Source: Chloroflexota bacterium (GTDB lineage: Bacteria; Chloroflexota; Anaerolineae; Aggregatilineales; UBA3940). Taken from it: 7,205 nt of DNA. A program made the position numbers and the translations under genes. Below the pieces are notes generated by a model that did not search any database, had not been told where the DNA came from, and saw only the letters and a list, made by a program, of their open reading frames with translations. Shown here piece after piece: positions 6,300-7,205 of the stretch (position 1 is the stretch's first letter; each line of letters begins with the position of its first letter). The DNA lies in assembly GCA_024643825.1 (NCBI GenBank), contig JAHEME010000138.1:1-7205 (forward strand), written 5' to 3'.

Positions 6300-6316
6300 G
6301 CCGGAGACATTCAGTT

Positions 6317-6338
6317 CGAGCACAGTCAGAAATGCTCG
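6317..6338. promoter_or_regulatory. Inverted repeat CGAGCA-N10-TGCTCG upstream of the -35
   Basis: Two perfect 6-bp arms 10 bp apart, centred about 62-63 bp upstream of the predicted operon start. That is the usual place for an upstream-bound activator, so it is a candidate activator site for the importer operon. It differs in sequence from the other two repeats. Confidence 0.45.
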
Positions 6339-6551
6339 GCGGGGGCAGTATGTCCATTACATGGGTCATGAAAGTCCAGAAATGAATTGCTAGCTCTAGA
6401 ACCCCTATATCGCCCCCATAAGCGATCTGAAGTCCGCTCACACGGAAGGGGATTTCGCGGTTAATCACCTCCTGCCCCGTAGAAAAGGAAAGATCATGAC
6501 TGGGTCTAGCATCCAGCCATAGGCATCGCACAGCACGGAAATCGAGGTCAC

Positions 6552-7205
6552 ATGCCATCCTTAAGGCGTCTTACGGGTTATATGGCTCCCTATCGGTCTA
6601 TTATCATTCTCGGCATCCTAACCGTTATTCTGCCGGTGATGATGGAACTCCTGGTACCCCAGTTACTTCAAAGTGTCATCGATGATGGCATCCGCCGGGG
6701 CGACATGAACCTAATTGTGTCTAATTCCCTCGTCATGCTCGCCGCAGCCGTGATCGGCGCACTTGCGACTCTGGGTCAGGGGATTTGTCGTGCCCGTCTG
6801 TCACAGGGTTTGGCTTTTGATATTCGCAACGACCTCTTCAATCACATCCAGAGTTTGCCCTTTGCCCGGCTGGACCAGCTTCAGACTGGCGGGTTGATGA
6901 CCCGCCTATCCAGCGATGTAGAGAATGTTCAGCGCTTCTCCAGCGGTGGGCTTGCCCTGATCCTCCGTGCAGCCATGATGATCGCCGGAAGCGTCGTCAT
7001 GATCGTTTCAATTGACACTCAATTATCGATCATCATCCTCGCCTGCCTGGTGGTCGCAGGAGTCATCATCGCCATATTCATTCGTGTGGCCAGCCGATTG
7101 TTTATCGCCGTTCAGCAGAAGCTGTCCATTCTCAATACCATCATCCAGGAGAATCTGGCCGGAGTGCAGGTTGTCAAAGCATTTGTCCGCGAGTCGCATG
7201 AGATT
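6552..7205 (+). CDS. ABC exporter half-transporter, transmembrane domain (runs off window)
   Basis: The first 218 residues of an MsbA/LmrA/BmrA-type exporter subunit, which normally fuses a six-helix membrane domain to an ATPase; the ATPase lies beyond the window. I translated it directly. Helices lie near 16-40 and 56-78. The first intracellular loop carries the typical GGLMTRLSSDVENVQ (113-127), and helices 3 and 4 lie near 134-153 and 156-178. The second loop carries QENLAGVQVVKAFVRE (199-214), a hallmark of this family. An in-frame TAG about 45 nt upstream, with no other start between, fixes the ATG at 6552. GAGGT sits only 3 nt before the ATG, closer than ideal. Such genes often come in pairs forming heterodimers, so a partner may follow. 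Substrate unknown (drug, lipid or peptide). Divergent from the importer, with no evident functional link. Confidence 0.92.
   Translation, partial: MPSLRRLTGYMAPYRSIIILGILTVILPVMMELLVPQLLQSVIDDGIRRGDMNLIVSNSLVMLAAAVIGALATLGQGICRARLSQGLAFDIRNDLFNHIQSLPFARLDQLQTGGLMTRLSSDVENVQRFSSGGLALILRAAMMIAGSVVMIVSIDTQLSIIILACLVVAGVIIAIFIRVASRLFIAVQQKLSILNTIIQENLAGVQVVKAFVRESHEI

Larger units (their letters stand above)
6109..6551. promoter_or_regulatory. 443-bp divergent intergenic region
   Basis: It lies between the importer operon (minus) and the exporter gene (plus). It holds the operon promoter at 6272-6299, three inverted repeats at 6217-6238, 6268-6285 and 6317-6338, and a TGATGATG-rich stretch (6243-6256). 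From about 6339 to 6540 I see no gene I trust. That part has a GGGGGC/GCCCCC pair (6341-6346, 6412-6417) and TCACCTCCT (6465-6473), which equals the 16S rRNA anti-Shine-Dalgarno core. A plus-strand -10-like TATACT (6276-6281) overlaps the central repeat, but no good -35 accompanies it. The exporter therefore has no clear promoter. Confidence 0.55.

Noticed and set aside
6280..6558. Possible 92-residue minus-strand protein between the divergent genes
   Set aside because: It has an AAGGA-like site before its ATG, but no domain, helix pattern or family resemblance that I recognise. It overlaps the exporter start and ends inside the operon promoter, so it is probably a chance open frame.

Overview
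This window looks like chromosomal DNA from a free-living bacterium with roughly 50-55 percent GC. My best guess is a member of the Chloroflexota. The clues are a Tat-type lipoprotein signal followed by a low-complexity Ala/Pro/Gly/Thr linker, a LVIVD-type beta-propeller, and NMT1-like ABC import genes. This is inference from style, not a marker-gene assignment. No rRNA, tRNA, CRISPR array, insertion sequence or phage gene is visible.

Six minus-strand genes read from about 6108 down to 1 as one probable transcription unit: ABC permease 1 (TTG start, 6108-5251), ABC permease 2 (5251-4391, stop and start overlapping as TGATG), a Tat-exported substrate-binding lipoprotein (4118-2946), an alpha/beta hydrolase resembling 2,6-dihydroxypseudooxynicotine hydrolase (start probably 2776, end 1703), a cytosolic LVIVD beta-propeller protein with a ring of histidines (1600-446), and the N-terminal part of an MFS transporter (449-1, start overlapping the propeller stop by 4 nt, running off the window). 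The permeases are tightly coupled. The intercistronic gaps of 272 bp and about 160 bp each contain strong RNA stem-loops.

The operon promoter is well defined on the minus strand: a perfect -35 TTGACA (6299-6294), a 16-bp spacer and -10 TATATT (6277-6272). Three different inverted repeats, with centres about 50 bp apart, lie upstream of the -35, across the -10, and in the early transcribed region. A divergent plus-strand gene (6552 to the window end) encodes the transmembrane part of an ABC exporter half-transporter. It is separated from the operon by a 443-bp intergenic region.

Working model (inference): the lipoprotein captures a small organic, possibly N-heterocyclic or aromatic, compound and the two permeases import it. 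The alpha/beta hydrolase then cleaves it, perhaps at a C-C bond next to a carbonyl. The histidine-ring propeller may act on the same substrate or product, and the MFS protein moves a product or a second substrate. No ATP-binding subunit for the importer lies in this window, so it must be downstream of the MFS gene, elsewhere, or shared. The substrate is unknown.
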